In this document: piece by piece, positions 18,939 through 26,359 of the stretch
Position numbering within the stretch: the first letter of the stretch is position 1
Layout of the letters: the number at the start of each line of letters is the position of its first letter
From: Sporosarcina luteola
Lineage (GTDB): Bacteria > Bacillota > Bacilli > Bacillales_A > Planococcaceae
NCBI RefSeq assembly: GCF_023715535.1
Contig: NZ_JAMBOI010000010.1
Coordinates: forward strand, 1 to 64,000
Direction: 5' to 3'
Length of the DNA stretch: 64,000 nucleotides
The notes under the pieces: generated by a model
Databases searched by the model: none
Told to the model about the DNA's origin: nothing
The model's input: only the letters and a program-made list of their open reading frames with translations
Translations under genes and position numbers: made by a program

Positions 18939-19349
18939 ATGGTGAATTTTTGTTTATATGTAGTCACCTCATTATTGTCTTTTATTGGAGGTTTTTACGC
19001 TTATATCCTGACGTTAAAAATTGTTTGGGAACAATCATTGAGTGGTGGTGACATGAAAGCTGTTTTATTTTGGGGTGGCATTGTATTCTTTTTACTTGCA
19101 ACTCCAATTTATTTAGGAATTATCTATTTTATTGATAATAGGTTCAAAAAAATAAAAGGATTACTCTATCCTGTTGGGTGTATTCTTGTATTTTTTATCC
19201 CAACATTATTAGTAACATTATCTTTTGGAAGCATGAACACATTTTCTCCTGAAGCAAAGTTGTTTCACTCTTTTTTCCTAACATCAGGACTAATTTTTGG
19301 GCTGTGTAGTTGGGGATTTAAAAAATTTAAAGCTAGATCAGTGATTTAA
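18939..19349 (+). CDS. Four-helix membrane protein
   Basis: This 136-aa protein starts at ATG 18939, 5 nt after AGGAGGAT. Four hydrophobic helices are visible (about 5-28, 44-65, 78-97, 107-126), with short basic loops such as RFKKIKG. No conserved motif is recognised. It sits between degenerate repeat 6 and half-repeat 7. Confidence 0.7.
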   Translation: MVNFCLYVVTSLLSFIGGFYAYILTLKIVWEQSLSGGDMKAVLFWGGIVFFLLATPIYLGIIYFIDNRFKKIKGLLYPVGCILVFFIPTLLVTLSFGSMNTFSPEAKLFHSFFLTSGLIFGLCSWGFKKFKARSVI

Positions 19350-19440
19350 GTAACTCAGCAGGTTAGTTGAAGAAAAAGCGTTTAAGAGGAGGATTATTAT
19401 AGGAGATAAAATTATTGTACTAAACGCGGCAGTTTGAAAG
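19349..19440 (+). repeat. Two partial attC-like repeats (7a, 7b)
   Basis: TAACTCAGCAGGTTAGTT at 19351-19368 is a right half directly at the stop codon of the previous gene. TACTAAACGCGGCAGTTTGA near 19418-19437 is a second weak right half. No gene lies between them. Confidence 0.5.
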
Positions 19441-19474
19441 AAGAAGGTTATCAAATAATACGAGGGGAGAGAAA

Positions 19475-19894
19475 ATGAGGAACAATTTATTTATTTTTGC
19501 AGTAATTTGGTTACTTTTGTTAGTTGGTTGTTCACACCAAGAAACATTACTAAAGGCAGAAGATAATAATAGCAGTGAATTAGAGATGGATGCCTTAGAT
19601 TTAGTTATACCATCCAGGGAAAGTATTTTAAAAGATGGCTATCCATTAAATGATAATGGACAAACTTATGGACCAAATATGGGAGACGCGACGATTATTC
19701 TCGGTGAACCTGATTTACAGTTAGCAATAGGTGAGAACGGAACAATAGGTTATGCAAAAAAAGTAGATTTGGAAGGTCCGCAGCCTAGAACTCCTGAAGA
19801 AGCAGTTAAACTTATTAAAGTTAAAAAAAGAGAAATTCCTTTGTATGATGTTGATGGAGAGACAATTATCGGTAAATTTATTGTAGGTGGATAA
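19475..19894 (+). CDS. Lipoprotein
   Basis: A 139-aa predicted lipoprotein starting at ATG 19475 behind GAGGGGAGAG. The signal MRNNLFIFAVIWLLLLVGC has lipobox LVGC. The mature region contains VIPSRESILKDGYPLNDNGQ and GPNMGDATIILGEPDLQLAI, with a C-terminal IPLYDVDGETIIGKFIVGG. This pattern recalls small peptidase-inhibitor-like or YobA-type lipoproteins, but I cannot assign a family. Extracytoplasmic and of unknown function. Confidence 0.7.
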   Translation: MRNNLFIFAVIWLLLLVGCSHQETLLKAEDNNSSELEMDALDLVIPSRESILKDGYPLNDNGQTYGPNMGDATIILGEPDLQLAIGENGTIGYAKKVDLEGPQPRTPEEAVKLIKVKKREIPLYDVDGETIIGKFIVGG

Positions 19895-19942
19895 AGATGT
19901 TCTATTATTGAACGACTTATAGGAAAGAGAAAGAGTTATGAA

Positions 19943-20018
19943 AGTAAAGGGTACTTTTAGTAGATCTGAGCTGCTTAAACGGCTCTTTTTCTTTTTCAAC
20001 TAACGAAGCAGGTTAGTT
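19943..20018 (+). repeat. attC-like repeat 8
   Basis: A worn left arm (GTAAAGGGTACTTTTAGT), a GAGCTGCTTAAACGGCTC hairpin with T run, CAACTAACGAAGCAG and GTTAGTT (20012-20018). Confidence 0.75.
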
Positions 20019-20064
20019 CAAGAGTGTTGTTTAACTTGTGTTCAACAATCGGACCAGATTGATG
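20019..20064 (+). promoter_or_regulatory. Shared lipoprotein-cassette leader, copy 2
   Basis: Matches 18180-18226 closely (TTTAACTTGTGTTCAACAAT, then CGGACCAGATTG). Here too it connects a closing GTTAGTT to a lipoprotein gene. Confidence 0.5.
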
Positions 20065-20095
20065 AATTCATTATTAGTTCATTGGGGGTAAATCT

Positions 20096-20386
20096 ATGAA
20101 AAAGACTTTTGGGACATTCATTATCCTATCCACGTTATTACTTGCCTCTTGTGGAGGGACTTCAACTGCCTCATCGTTAACTGTGATTGAAAAAGGTCAG
20201 TCAAACAATAACAAAGAATTTTGGATTTTAGTAAATGACTCGAACGATCCAAGCAAAGAAGAAACGTTTAAGATAATGATAAAAGAAAGGGCGATTTGGA
20301 ACCTGATTGAAGAAGAGAAGGAGTATTTCATCATGTATTCAAACAATGGAGACAAACCTCGGGTACTAGAAAACATTCAGCGTTAA
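20096..20386 (+). CDS. Small lipoprotein
   Basis: A 96-aa predicted lipoprotein. The signal MKKTFGTFIILSTLLLASC has lipobox LASC. The mature part of about 77 residues, including EFWILVNDSNDPSKEETFKI and ERAIWNLIEEEKEYFIMYS, looks like one small beta-rich domain. ATG 20096 lies after TGGGGGTAAATCT. Function unknown. Confidence 0.7.
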   Translation: MKKTFGTFIILSTLLLASCGGTSTASSLTVIEKGQSNNNKEFWILVNDSNDPSKEETFKIMIKERAIWNLIEEEKEYFIMYSNNGDKPRVLENIQR

Positions 20387-20466
20387 TGGCTGGAGAATGA
20401 TAATGTTTAGTGCAATCCTTGCCTACAATAGGGCGATATTGTTTAAGGAGCGTCTCTGTTCTTATA

Positions 20467-20547
20467 AACTAATGGGTGCTTTTTAGTGCAGATAGTTTAG
20501 CACTTGAGGGCTCTTTTTTCTTGTTCAACTAACGCGGCAGGTTAATT
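20467..20547 (+). repeat. attC-like repeat 9
   Basis: A full copy: AACTAATGGGTGCTTTTTAG, hairpin with TTTTTT, TTCAACTAACGCGGCAG and GTTAATT (20541-20547). Confidence 0.75.
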
Positions 20548-20574
20548 GAAGAAAAACATTGAAAAGAGGTTGAT

Positions 20575-21223
20575 ATGAATATGGAGACCTTACAACACAG
20601 GATTAGGTTAGCCTTTGATTTATTCGATAAAGGAGACTTTACTAAAGCCGAACAAATATACAGCGAGTGTCTTGATGAGATTTCTAAAAATACAGAGCTG
20701 TATAAAGACGTAATATTTGGTATGGGGTATGTTAAAGCACATATGAGTAAGTTTGACGAAGCAAGAAATTGTTATAAAGAACTTATTAAAATGGCGATTG
20801 TAATGGGAATAAGACTGAATTGGCAATGTATATGCACCAACTTGGAATGGTAAAAGAATGGCTAAAAAATTTGATGAAGCATTGCAAATCTTTGAAGATG
20901 AGAAAAACTTGTTACGAGAACATCAATTAGGTACTGAGTTAAATGAAGCAGTTAATTTATATGAAAGAGGCTATATATACTATTTGAAAAATCTTAATGA
21001 CCAAGCGTTACCGTTAATGCAACAATCACTCAAACACGCTGAATTATCTGGAGATAAAGTTTGTGTTGCTTGTGCATTGAGAGGGCTTGGTGAGATTTAC
21101 AGGGCAAACGGGAACAGAGAAATGGCAGTAATCTATTTTAAGAAAGCATTGTTAGCGTTTAAAGAAGCTGAAAACCAAAGAGGCGCAAAAGAAATTGAAG
21201 AATTATTATCGTTAGATAATTAA
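20575..21223 (+). pseudogene. Tetratricopeptide-repeat protein, frameshifted
   Basis: Two consecutive reading frames (20575-20853 and 20858-21223) encode the halves of one TPR protein: LFDKGDFTKAEQIYSECLDE ... FDEARNCYKELIK, then FDEALQIFEDEKNLL ... RGLGEIYRANGNREMAVIYF. In the join region a third frame carries GNKTELAMYMHQLGMVK, which bridges the halves. So two indels are needed, near 20795 and in the AAAA run near 20851. The protein would have been about 215 aa with four or more TPRs. Probably non-functional; sequencing error is a lesser possibility. Confidence 0.75.
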
Positions 21224-21240
21224 AGGGATTTGACTGAATT

Positions 21241-21260
21241 TCTTATTGAACTAACGGGGC
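21241..21260 (+). repeat. attC-like repeat 10, left part of a broken right half
   Basis: TCTTATTGAACTAACGGGGC stops where other copies continue with AGTTTAGTT. The next base begins the 3' end of the recombinase pseudogene, so the break lies exactly in the loop of the small palindrome. Confidence 0.75.
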
Positions 21261-21895
21261 GCATTGATTTGAAATTCGCTTGATGATGTATCGCATTTGG
21301 GCCACACTCATTTTATGTGGCTGCCTTGCTGTCACAAAGATGGCAGGATTATTGTCATTCCGGCTTTCAAGATATCGTTTAAGCCATATGTCGCAACGTG
21401 TATTGAAATAAACTTCCCTTTCCTTATCTCCTTTTCCTCTAACGATCGCGGATTGGTTTGTCCAATTAATATTGTTCTATTCTAACGCAACTATTTCTCC
21501 AATTCGACAACCGGTAGAAAACATGAATTCGAAAATCGCTTTTTCTATTGGGGTATGACAGGATTCACGAAGGTGTTCTATCTCTCGTTCGGTTAAATGC
21601 TTGGGTATTCGCTTACCGACTTTGGGCTCTTTAATCTTGGAAGTTGGATTCTTACTCAGGTAGCCTTCTTCATGTGACCAACGAAAAAAAAACTGGCTGG
21701 TTTTAAATGCTTACCCGATACGGCAAGATATTCCTTCAGTTGATTCGTATCCAGCAAGTCCATCTCTACATCCTTAAAATAACTGATCAGTAGCGTAGAC
21801 TGTAACTGATATGCTTTCAACGTTTGTGGTGAAAAACCCTCTATCCGTTTATCAGCTTCAAACGAAGACCATGCTTTTGACAATAACAATTCCAT
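21261..21895 (-). pseudogene. Tyrosine recombinase (XerC/D-like), decayed and 3'-truncated
   Basis: Read leftwards from ATG 21895: a SAM-like N-domain (EGFSPQTLKAYQLQSTLLIS, LLDTNQLKEYL, GKHLKPAS). After a frame break at a nine-T run come FFRWSHEEGYLSKNPTSKI, TEREIEHLRESC, and FMFSTGCRIGEIVALE with the first catalytic Arg. A TAG stop follows, then GKGDKEREVYFNTRCDIWLK and MRYIIKRIS. About ten residues seem missing between KPAS and FFRW compared with XerC-type proteins. The C-terminal HxxR and Tyr nucleophile are absent because the gene ends at the repeat loop at 21260. Non-functional as it stands. Confidence 0.85.
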
Positions 21896-21965
21896 TCCCC
21901 CTAAGAGAGTAATATTAAAGGGATTATTGCCAACTTAATAGAAGTATAGTCATATTGAGTATTTT

Positions 21966-21987
21966 CACTAACGTGGCTAGGTTAGTT
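21966..21987 (+). repeat. attC-like repeat 11, right half
   Basis: CACTAACGTGGCTAG then GTTAGTT. It lies between the recombinase pseudogene and the phosphatase gene, with no left arm visible. Confidence 0.7.
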
Positions 21988-22014
21988 GAGGAAAACTGAA
22001 TAGGTGGTGATGGG

Positions 22015-22590
22015 ATGGATTTAATAATGATTCGACATGGTCAAGGGGAGCATACATTGGATTTGCCTAGGAGCCTACAGTATAGTGATCCTTCATTAAC
22101 TTCTTTAGGTATTGAACAAGCAAGAAAATTAAAAGCTCAATTCCCTTTAATTGAAGAGGATGTCATTTTCATTAGCCCAGTTAGAAGAAATCTGGAAACC
22201 GCAGTCATCTTTAGTGAAAATGTGAATTGTCGTAAGATTGTAAGCCCATTAGTTTCTCCACGAATGTTTCCTATTCTCCCTTACAAAAAGACGTTACCTT
22301 GTGATAAAATCCTTGCTTTAGAGAAAATCAAAAATGAATTTCCAACCTTTGAATTGGATCTAGAATGTCCGGCGGAATTATGGAGCAATGGTATAAATAC
22401 TATTGCTGAACAAACATTTGAAGATTTAGCAGGTAGTTTTATTTTGAAATGTAGACAACTAAAAAAAGATAGGGTCTATGTCATTTCCCACGATGGTACG
22501 ATTACTTCATATCGTCAAGTAATTACTGGGCAACTCTTATCTCGAGAGGATTTCCCAAGCGAAACAGGTTGGTTTCAACTTAGCTGTTAA
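22015..22590 (+). CDS. Histidine phosphatase family protein
   Basis: This 191-aa phosphoglycerate-mutase-like phosphatase has the catalytic RHG motif at residues 7-9 (MIRHGQGEHT). SPVRRNLETA provides the second Arg, and VISHDGTI near residue 162 the second catalytic His. It starts at ATG 22015 behind AGGTGGTGATGGG. Substrate unknown. It sits between right-half repeats 11 and 12 in the same orientation as the array. Confidence 0.85.
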   Translation: MDLIMIRHGQGEHTLDLPRSLQYSDPSLTSLGIEQARKLKAQFPLIEEDVIFISPVRRNLETAVIFSENVNCRKIVSPLVSPRMFPILPYKKTLPCDKILALEKIKNEFPTFELDLECPAELWSNGINTIAEQTFEDLAGSFILKCRQLKKDRVYVISHDGTITSYRQVITGQLLSREDFPSETGWFQLSC

Positions 22591-22591
22591 T

Positions 22592-22616
22592 GTTTAACAA
22601 AAGAAGCAGTTTAGTC
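22592..22616 (+). repeat. attC-like repeat 12, right half
   Basis: GTTTAACAAAAGAAGCAG then TTTAGTC, two bases after the stop codon of the phosphatase gene. No left arm. Confidence 0.65.
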
Positions 22617-22644
22617 AAAATGAAATTTAAGGAGATGATCATAA

Positions 22645-23181
22645 TTGTTAAGTTCAAAAAGGCTTCAGTTTCGAAAAATGATGGTAAGTGACATCGAAAA
22701 GTATCATTCTTGGAGAAATGATTTAGCTGTAATGAATACAACAAGCACATCATTAGATTTATATTCTCTTGATGAAACGAGACATTTTGTGGAAAATATT
22801 ATTCTTAATTCAACGTCTTCTAAGAGCTATATCATTGAGGAGAGTGAAGGGAATACGGCAATTGGTGTAACGTCTCTAATAAATATCGATTCAAAAAATA
22901 GAAATGCTGAATGTATTATCGATATTGGTGAAAAAGAATTTTGGGGTAAGGGATATGGTACAGAAGCTCTAAAAATGTTACTTGAATATTCTTTTTTAGA
23001 ATTAAATTTACATCGTGTTTCACTGCGGGTATTCTCTCTCAATAAGAGGGCTATACATATTTATAATAAACTTGGTTTTATAAAAGAGGGAGTAGTGCGT
23101 GAAAGTTTATATAGAAATGGAAAATGGCATGACATAATTATCATGGGGGTTTTAAAGAGAGAGTATTTGAGCAAACAGTAA
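22645..23181 (+). CDS. GNAT acetyltransferase, RimJ/RimL type
   Basis: This 178-aa acetyltransferase of the ribosomal-protein/antibiotic acetyltransferase branch begins LSSKRLQFRKMMVSDIEKYH and has the acetyl-CoA loop EKEFWGKGYGTEALKMLL. It ends with NLHRVSLRVFSLNKRAIHIY and KLGFIKEGVVRESLYRNGKW, classic for the family. The start is TTG 22645 behind AAGGAGATGATC. The substrate could be a protein N-terminus or a small molecule. Confidence 0.85.
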   Translation: MLSSKRLQFRKMMVSDIEKYHSWRNDLAVMNTTSTSLDLYSLDETRHFVENIILNSTSSKSYIIEESEGNTAIGVTSLINIDSKNRNAECIIDIGEKEFWGKGYGTEALKMLLEYSFLELNLHRVSLRVFSLNKRAIHIYNKLGFIKEGVVRESLYRNGKWHDIIIMGVLKREYLSKQ

Positions 23182-23202
23182 AAATGTAACATTTTTCATT
23201 TA

Positions 23203-23281
23203 TACTAACGGGTATTTTACTTACAGATCGTTGAGCTCCTCAGGGGCTCATTTCTTATTGAACTAACGCAGCAGGTTAGTA
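23203..23281 (+). repeat. attC-like repeat 13
   Basis: A full copy: TACTAACGGGTATTTTACTT, hairpin GAGCTCCTCAGGGGCTC, TTATTGAACTAACGCAGCAG and GTTAGTA. Confidence 0.8.
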
Positions 23282-23324
23282 GAATAACATAATGTTTTCA
23301 ACTTCTGATTTAGGGGGCTTTATA

Positions 23325-23561
23325 ATGAGATATAACATAATGGGAGTATGTAAAACTTACCATGAAGAAGAGGGATGGGGCTGGATTTCAATTGAAGACG
23401 AAGATGACGTTTGGGTACACTTCAGTAGTATTCAAATGGATGGGTTCAAATCTCTTAACAAAGGTGACGCAGTATTGTTTGACCTTGAAGAAAACTCCAA
23501 TTTAAAAGAACAATCCCGTCGAGCTGTAAATGTTAAGAAGATAGATAATAAGTTCAACTAA
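23325..23561 (+). CDS. Divergent cold-shock-domain protein
   Basis: A 78-aa protein with a cold-shock (OB) fold. GVCKTYHEEEGWGWISIEDE corresponds to the RNP1 strand region and VWVHFSSIQMDG to RNP2, followed by KGDAVLFDLEENS and VNVKKI. Aromatic residues of RNP1 are Trp rather than Phe. The start is ATG 23325, after TAGGGGGC; the upstream in-frame ATG at 23292 lacks a ribosome site. Nucleic-acid binding is inferred from the family. Its stop codon TAA lies inside the first heptamer of the next repeat. Confidence 0.75.
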   Translation: MRYNIMGVCKTYHEEEGWGWISIEDEDDVWVHFSSIQMDGFKSLNKGDAVLFDLEENSNLKEQSRRAVNVKKIDNKFN

Positions 23562-23637
23562 CAGGTGCTTTACTTGAAGAACATTGAGCTACTAAGACAG
23601 CTCAATGTTCTTATTGAACTAACGGTGCAGGTTAGTT
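23556..23637 (+). repeat. attC-like repeat 14 (best-preserved copy)
   Basis: AACTAAC at 23556-23562 contains the stop codon of the cold-shock gene. AGGTGCTTTACTTGAAG follows, then a perfect 12-bp stem GAACATTGAGCT / AGCTCAATGTTC. Next comes TTATTGAACTAACG, a 5-nt loop, and GTTAGTTCAATAA, which forms a second perfect 13-bp hairpin. The closing GTTAGTT is complementary to either AACTAAC box. Confidence 0.9.
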
Positions 23638-23786
23638 CAATAAGAGAATATTCTATGATTTGGATAAAATTCGTATCTTTTGTATTGGTTGTTGTATGTA
23701 TTAAGTGAAATAGTTGTCATCAGACAGCCCTTTTTATTATTCAGCGTTCTTCGTTTGGTTCAAGCAACAAATTGGGGGAGATAATT

Positions 23787-23948
23787 ATGAGATCAATTCA
23801 ATGGATGTTGTTAGGTATAAGTATTATTTTGATAGGCGGTTTCCTGATGTTAGACCCGTCAAGTAATATGAATGGTTTTTATTTTTTCGTATTCTTGGGT
23901 GGGTTTGTTGTCACTTTAGCTGGGTTTGTTAATAGCAAGGATAAATGA
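23787..23948 (+). CDS. Small two-helix membrane protein
   Basis: A 53-aa ORF from ATG 23787, after TGGGGGAGAT. Two hydrophobic helices (about 6-22 and 31-47) are joined by DPSSNMNG; the C-terminus is NSKDK. The unit is bounded by attC-like repeats 14 and 15, which supports it being a real cassette gene despite its size. No family is recognised. Confidence 0.65.
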   Translation: MRSIQWMLLGISIILIGGFLMLDPSSNMNGFYFFVFLGGFVVTLAGFVNSKDK

Positions 23949-24019
23949 TGTGCCTTTTGGGAGGCTATTTACTCCCTTTAGAAATGAACACTGGAACAAA
24001 TAGTGCAGCTATTTTATTG

Positions 24020-24091
24020 TGCTAACGGAGGGCTTTACTTCAAGAAGGAGTAAAGCATTTTTCCTTATTGAACTAAGGCAGCAATTTAGTT
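24020..24091 (+). repeat. attC-like repeat 15
   Basis: TGCTAACGGAGGGCTTTACTT, hairpin around CTTTACTTC / GGAGTAAAG, TTATTGAACTAAGGCAGCA and TTTAGTT. Its centre is nearly identical to repeat 16. Confidence 0.8.
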
Positions 24092-24137
24092 GAAGAAGGG
24101 GTTAGTAAAATAATTGATAATATAAAGGAGAGAAATT

Positions 24138-24539
24138 ATGAAATTTTATATTGCATCAAGCTTAAAGAATATAGAACAGGTTAGATATGTTAGCAAAAGG
24201 TTAAAAGATAAAGGATTTATCCATACATATGACTGGACTGTAAATGAGAACGTAAGAACATTGGAAGAACTAAAGGCTATAGGTCAAAAGGAGAAAAAGG
24301 CTGTAATAGAAGCGGATTTTGTTGTTGTTTTATTACCAGCAGGAAAAGGAAGCCATATTGAATTAGGTATTGCTATGGGGAATGACAAAAAAATTTATCT
24401 TTATTCAACGAACAAAGAGGTAGATAACATTGAAACAACCAGTACATTTTATCATTTACCTGAAATCGAAAAATGCTTTGGAACAATAGATGAGTTAGTA
24501 GATATTATAGACTTAGAATCAAAAAGTTTTTTAAGCTAA
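24138..24539 (+). CDS. Nucleoside 2-deoxyribosyltransferase-like protein
   Basis: This 133-aa protein starts MKFYIASSLKN and has the flavodoxin-like pattern of the family: EADFVVVLLPAGKGSHIELGIAMG holds the likely catalytic Glu, followed by KKIYLYS. Family members move deoxyribose between bases or hydrolyse nucleotides; a defence or nucleotide-salvage role is possible but not shown. ATG 24138 follows AAAGGAGAGAA. Its stop codon lies inside the first heptamer (AGCTAAC) of repeat 16. Confidence 0.75.
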   Translation: MKFYIASSLKNIEQVRYVSKRLKDKGFIHTYDWTVNENVRTLEELKAIGQKEKKAVIEADFVVVLLPAGKGSHIELGIAMGNDKKIYLYSTNKEVDNIETTSTFYHLPEIEKCFGTIDELVDIIDLESKSFLS

Positions 24540-24603
24540 CGAGCGCTTTACTTCAAGAAGGAGTAAAGCATTTTTCCTTATTAAACTAACGGAGTGTTTA
24601 GTT
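24534..24603 (+). repeat. attC-like repeat 16
   Basis: AGCTAAC, containing the TAA stop of the preceding gene, then GAGCGCTTTACTTCAAG, hairpin, TTAAACTAACGGAG and TTTAGTT. Confidence 0.8.
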
Positions 24604-24650
24604 TTATTAGGAGAAACTAAAACGCTTGGAGAAAGGGAGGGGGTGAAAAA

Positions 24651-24926
24651 TTGGAAAGAAAGTTTAGTAAGTTTTCCATACTATTAATTATTGTCGGGAT
24701 TTTTATTGCGTATATGATTTTTCCACCTATTAATATAACTTTTGGAAAGTGGTCTATGATAGCCATACCGATCGGTTTTGGTATCTATTTAACAGGCATC
24801 ACACTTGGAATTATCGCTTTCATTAAGAAAGAAAAAGGATTTATTAAATATCTTTCATTAATCTCTATTTTGCTGGGTGTTTTGTTTGTTTTATTCCTCT
24901 CTCATATATTCGGGGGAGAAATCTAA
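24651..24926 (+). CDS. Small three-helix membrane protein, copy 2
   Basis: This 91-aa duplicate of the protein at 17182-17457 differs by conservative changes only (for example Val to Ile, Arg to Lys). The start is TTG 24651 after GAGGGGGTGAAAAA. Upstream DNA (TTAGGAGAAACTAAAACGCT) and downstream DNA (ATGTTGAATATGCTTCA) also match copy 1, so the whole cassette was copied. Purifying selection is suggested by the conservative differences. Function unknown. Confidence 0.75.
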   Translation: MERKFSKFSILLIIVGIFIAYMIFPPINITFGKWSMIAIPIGFGIYLTGITLGIIAFIKKEKGFIKYLSLISILLGVLFVLFLSHIFGGEI

Positions 24927-24981
24927 GCAATGTTGAATATGCTTCATTGTACTTCTTCAGGTTGAAGAAGGTGTTATTGGA

Positions 24982-25006
24982 AAAATCCAATCGAAGCAGA
25001 TTAGTT
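24982..25006 (+). repeat. attC-like repeat 17, right half
   Basis: AAAATCCAATCGAAGCAG then ATTAGTT. No left arm remains. Confidence 0.55.
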
Positions 25007-25012
25007 GTGAAT

Positions 25013-25050
25013 AGAGTTGAATAACTTCTGTTCAACATTCGAGTCATTTT
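25013..25050 (+). promoter_or_regulatory. Shared lipoprotein-cassette leader, diverged copy 3
   Basis: GTTGAATAACTTCTGTTCAA followed by CATTCGAGTCAT aligns with the leaders at 18180 and 20019. It again precedes a lipoprotein gene. Confidence 0.4.
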
Positions 25051-25081
25051 GTTTAATGAAAATTAAATCTTGAGGTGAAGT

Positions 25082-25546
25082 ATGAAAAAATACTCGAAGT
25101 TATTTATAGGATTACTTTTTGCTTTAACGCTAACAGGTTGTTTTGGAGAAGATTATGATGTGGGTGTCCCAACTGCCCATCTATACCTTGGTATTGGAGA
25201 TATACAATTAACAGAAGCCAATATCAGTTGGCAAACGCAAAGTGAGGATGTCCACGAAACAATAGAGGATGTTCAGGAATTTGGACTATCTCAGGATGAA
25301 ATAAAGATTCCAGCAAATCAAGAAGCTACTTTAGATTTTAAAGAAAATGAAAAAAATGGTGGAGATATTTGGACAGATCCAGAGATAACAGCTGTTCTAA
25401 TAAGTGATGGGAAACAAATTGAAGTAGAAATGAATGACAATAGAGAATTTAGATTCCCATCCGACAAAGGAAGTTATGTGTTAGAGGTTATATTTAAAAG
25501 TAACGCAGGTAGCGCGCAATACGTAGGAAATATTTTAATTCAGTAA
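25082..25546 (+). CDS. Lipoprotein
   Basis: A 154-aa predicted lipoprotein with signal MKKYSKLFIGLLFALTLTGC (lipobox LTGC). The mature region is acidic (DYDVGVPTAHLYLGIGDIQL, then DFKENEKNGGDIWTD) and probably beta-rich, ending GSYVLEVIFKSNAGSAQYVG, which resembles an immunoglobulin-like strand pattern. ATG 25082 lies after TTGAGGTGAAGT. Function unknown. Confidence 0.7.
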   Translation: MKKYSKLFIGLLFALTLTGCFGEDYDVGVPTAHLYLGIGDIQLTEANISWQTQSEDVHETIEDVQEFGLSQDEIKIPANQEATLDFKENEKNGGDIWTDPEITAVLISDGKQIEVEMNDNREFRFPSDKGSYVLEVIFKSNAGSAQYVGNILIQ

Positions 25547-25549
25547 ATT

Positions 25550-25613
25550 AAACAATTAGGCGCTTTAGGTGAACAACATGCGCTTCTTGTTAAACTAACG
25601 TGGCAGTTTAATT
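25550..25613 (+). repeat. attC-like repeat 18
   Basis: Compact copy: AAACAATTAGGCGCTTTAGG, short hairpin GCGC region, TTAAACTAACGTGGCAG and TTTAATT. Confidence 0.65.
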
Positions 25614-25723
25614 TAATAAGAATTTGTGTGATGGAATATATCTAAATAAGATTAGTCCTTTGCATCAAGTGGGATTTGTTTAAAACAGTTACTATGAATG
25701 TAATATTGCAAAAGAGGTGTTTT

Positions 25724-26170
25724 TTGATAAAGGGTTTATATGAAGCGCATTTACCGGTAAGGAATTTGCAAATTTCAATCGAGTTTTATGAAAAACTTGG
25801 TCTCAAACTTTATAAAAGGTACAATAAAGCGGCTTTTTTTTGGATTACGGAGGGAGAGAGTTGGCTTGGCTTATGGGAAGGGAAAGAATCAGAAATTCCT
25901 TACCATGTATCATTAAGGCATATTGCATTTAATGTTGATTTAGAGGATATTAAAACAGCAAAAGTCTGGTTAAAAGAACGTGGAATTGAAGTGAAAGAAG
26001 AATTTGACTTGGACCCCAAGGAACCAATAGTTGTACCAAATCAAGCACACGCTATGATTTATTTTGATGACCCAGACGGGAATAGCTTGGAATTTATTAC
26101 CAGATTACCCAAAGAGATTGAACGATCAGATAAAATGTATTTAAGCGAGTGGGAGAGAATTTCTAAATAA
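25724..26170 (+). CDS. VOC-superfamily (glyoxalase/bleomycin-resistance fold) protein
   Basis: A 148-aa metalloenzyme-fold protein with two beta-alpha-beta-beta-beta modules. The first reads HLPVRNLQISIEFYEKLGL; the second ends MIYFDDPDGNSLEFITRLP, with a metal-ligand Glu in the usual place. The start is TTG 25724 behind AAAGAGGTG; an open extension to 25676 lacks a ribosome site. Members include glyoxalases, dioxygenases and antibiotic-binding proteins; no substrate can be assigned. Confidence 0.8.
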   Translation: MIKGLYEAHLPVRNLQISIEFYEKLGLKLYKRYNKAAFFWITEGESWLGLWEGKESEIPYHVSLRHIAFNVDLEDIKTAKVWLKERGIEVKEEFDLDPKEPIVVPNQAHAMIYFDDPDGNSLEFITRLPKEIERSDKMYLSEWERISK

Positions 26171-26178
26171 CTTTATTG

Positions 26179-26252
26179 AACAAACGGGTGCTTTACTTGA
26201 AGATCAGGGCTGCTTAAACGGCTCTTTTTTTCTTCTTCAACTAAAGGAGCAG
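26179..26252 (+). repeat. attC-like repeat 19, left portion, interrupted by IS110-family element
   Basis: AACAAACGGGTGCTTTACTT, GGGCTGCTTAAACGGCTC hairpin with a T run, then CAACTAAAGGAGCAG, where the element begins. The closing AGGGAGGTTAGTTGAATAAG reappears at 28004-28023 after the insertion. Confidence 0.8.
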
Positions 26253-26359
26253 CATTCCTGTTTGAAGGATTTGCACCATCTTGAAAGAAAAAGAGCCCTC
26301 TTGTATGATGCTGAGTGTCAACGTGGAATTGACCCATCATCAAACAGGAGGACTACTCT

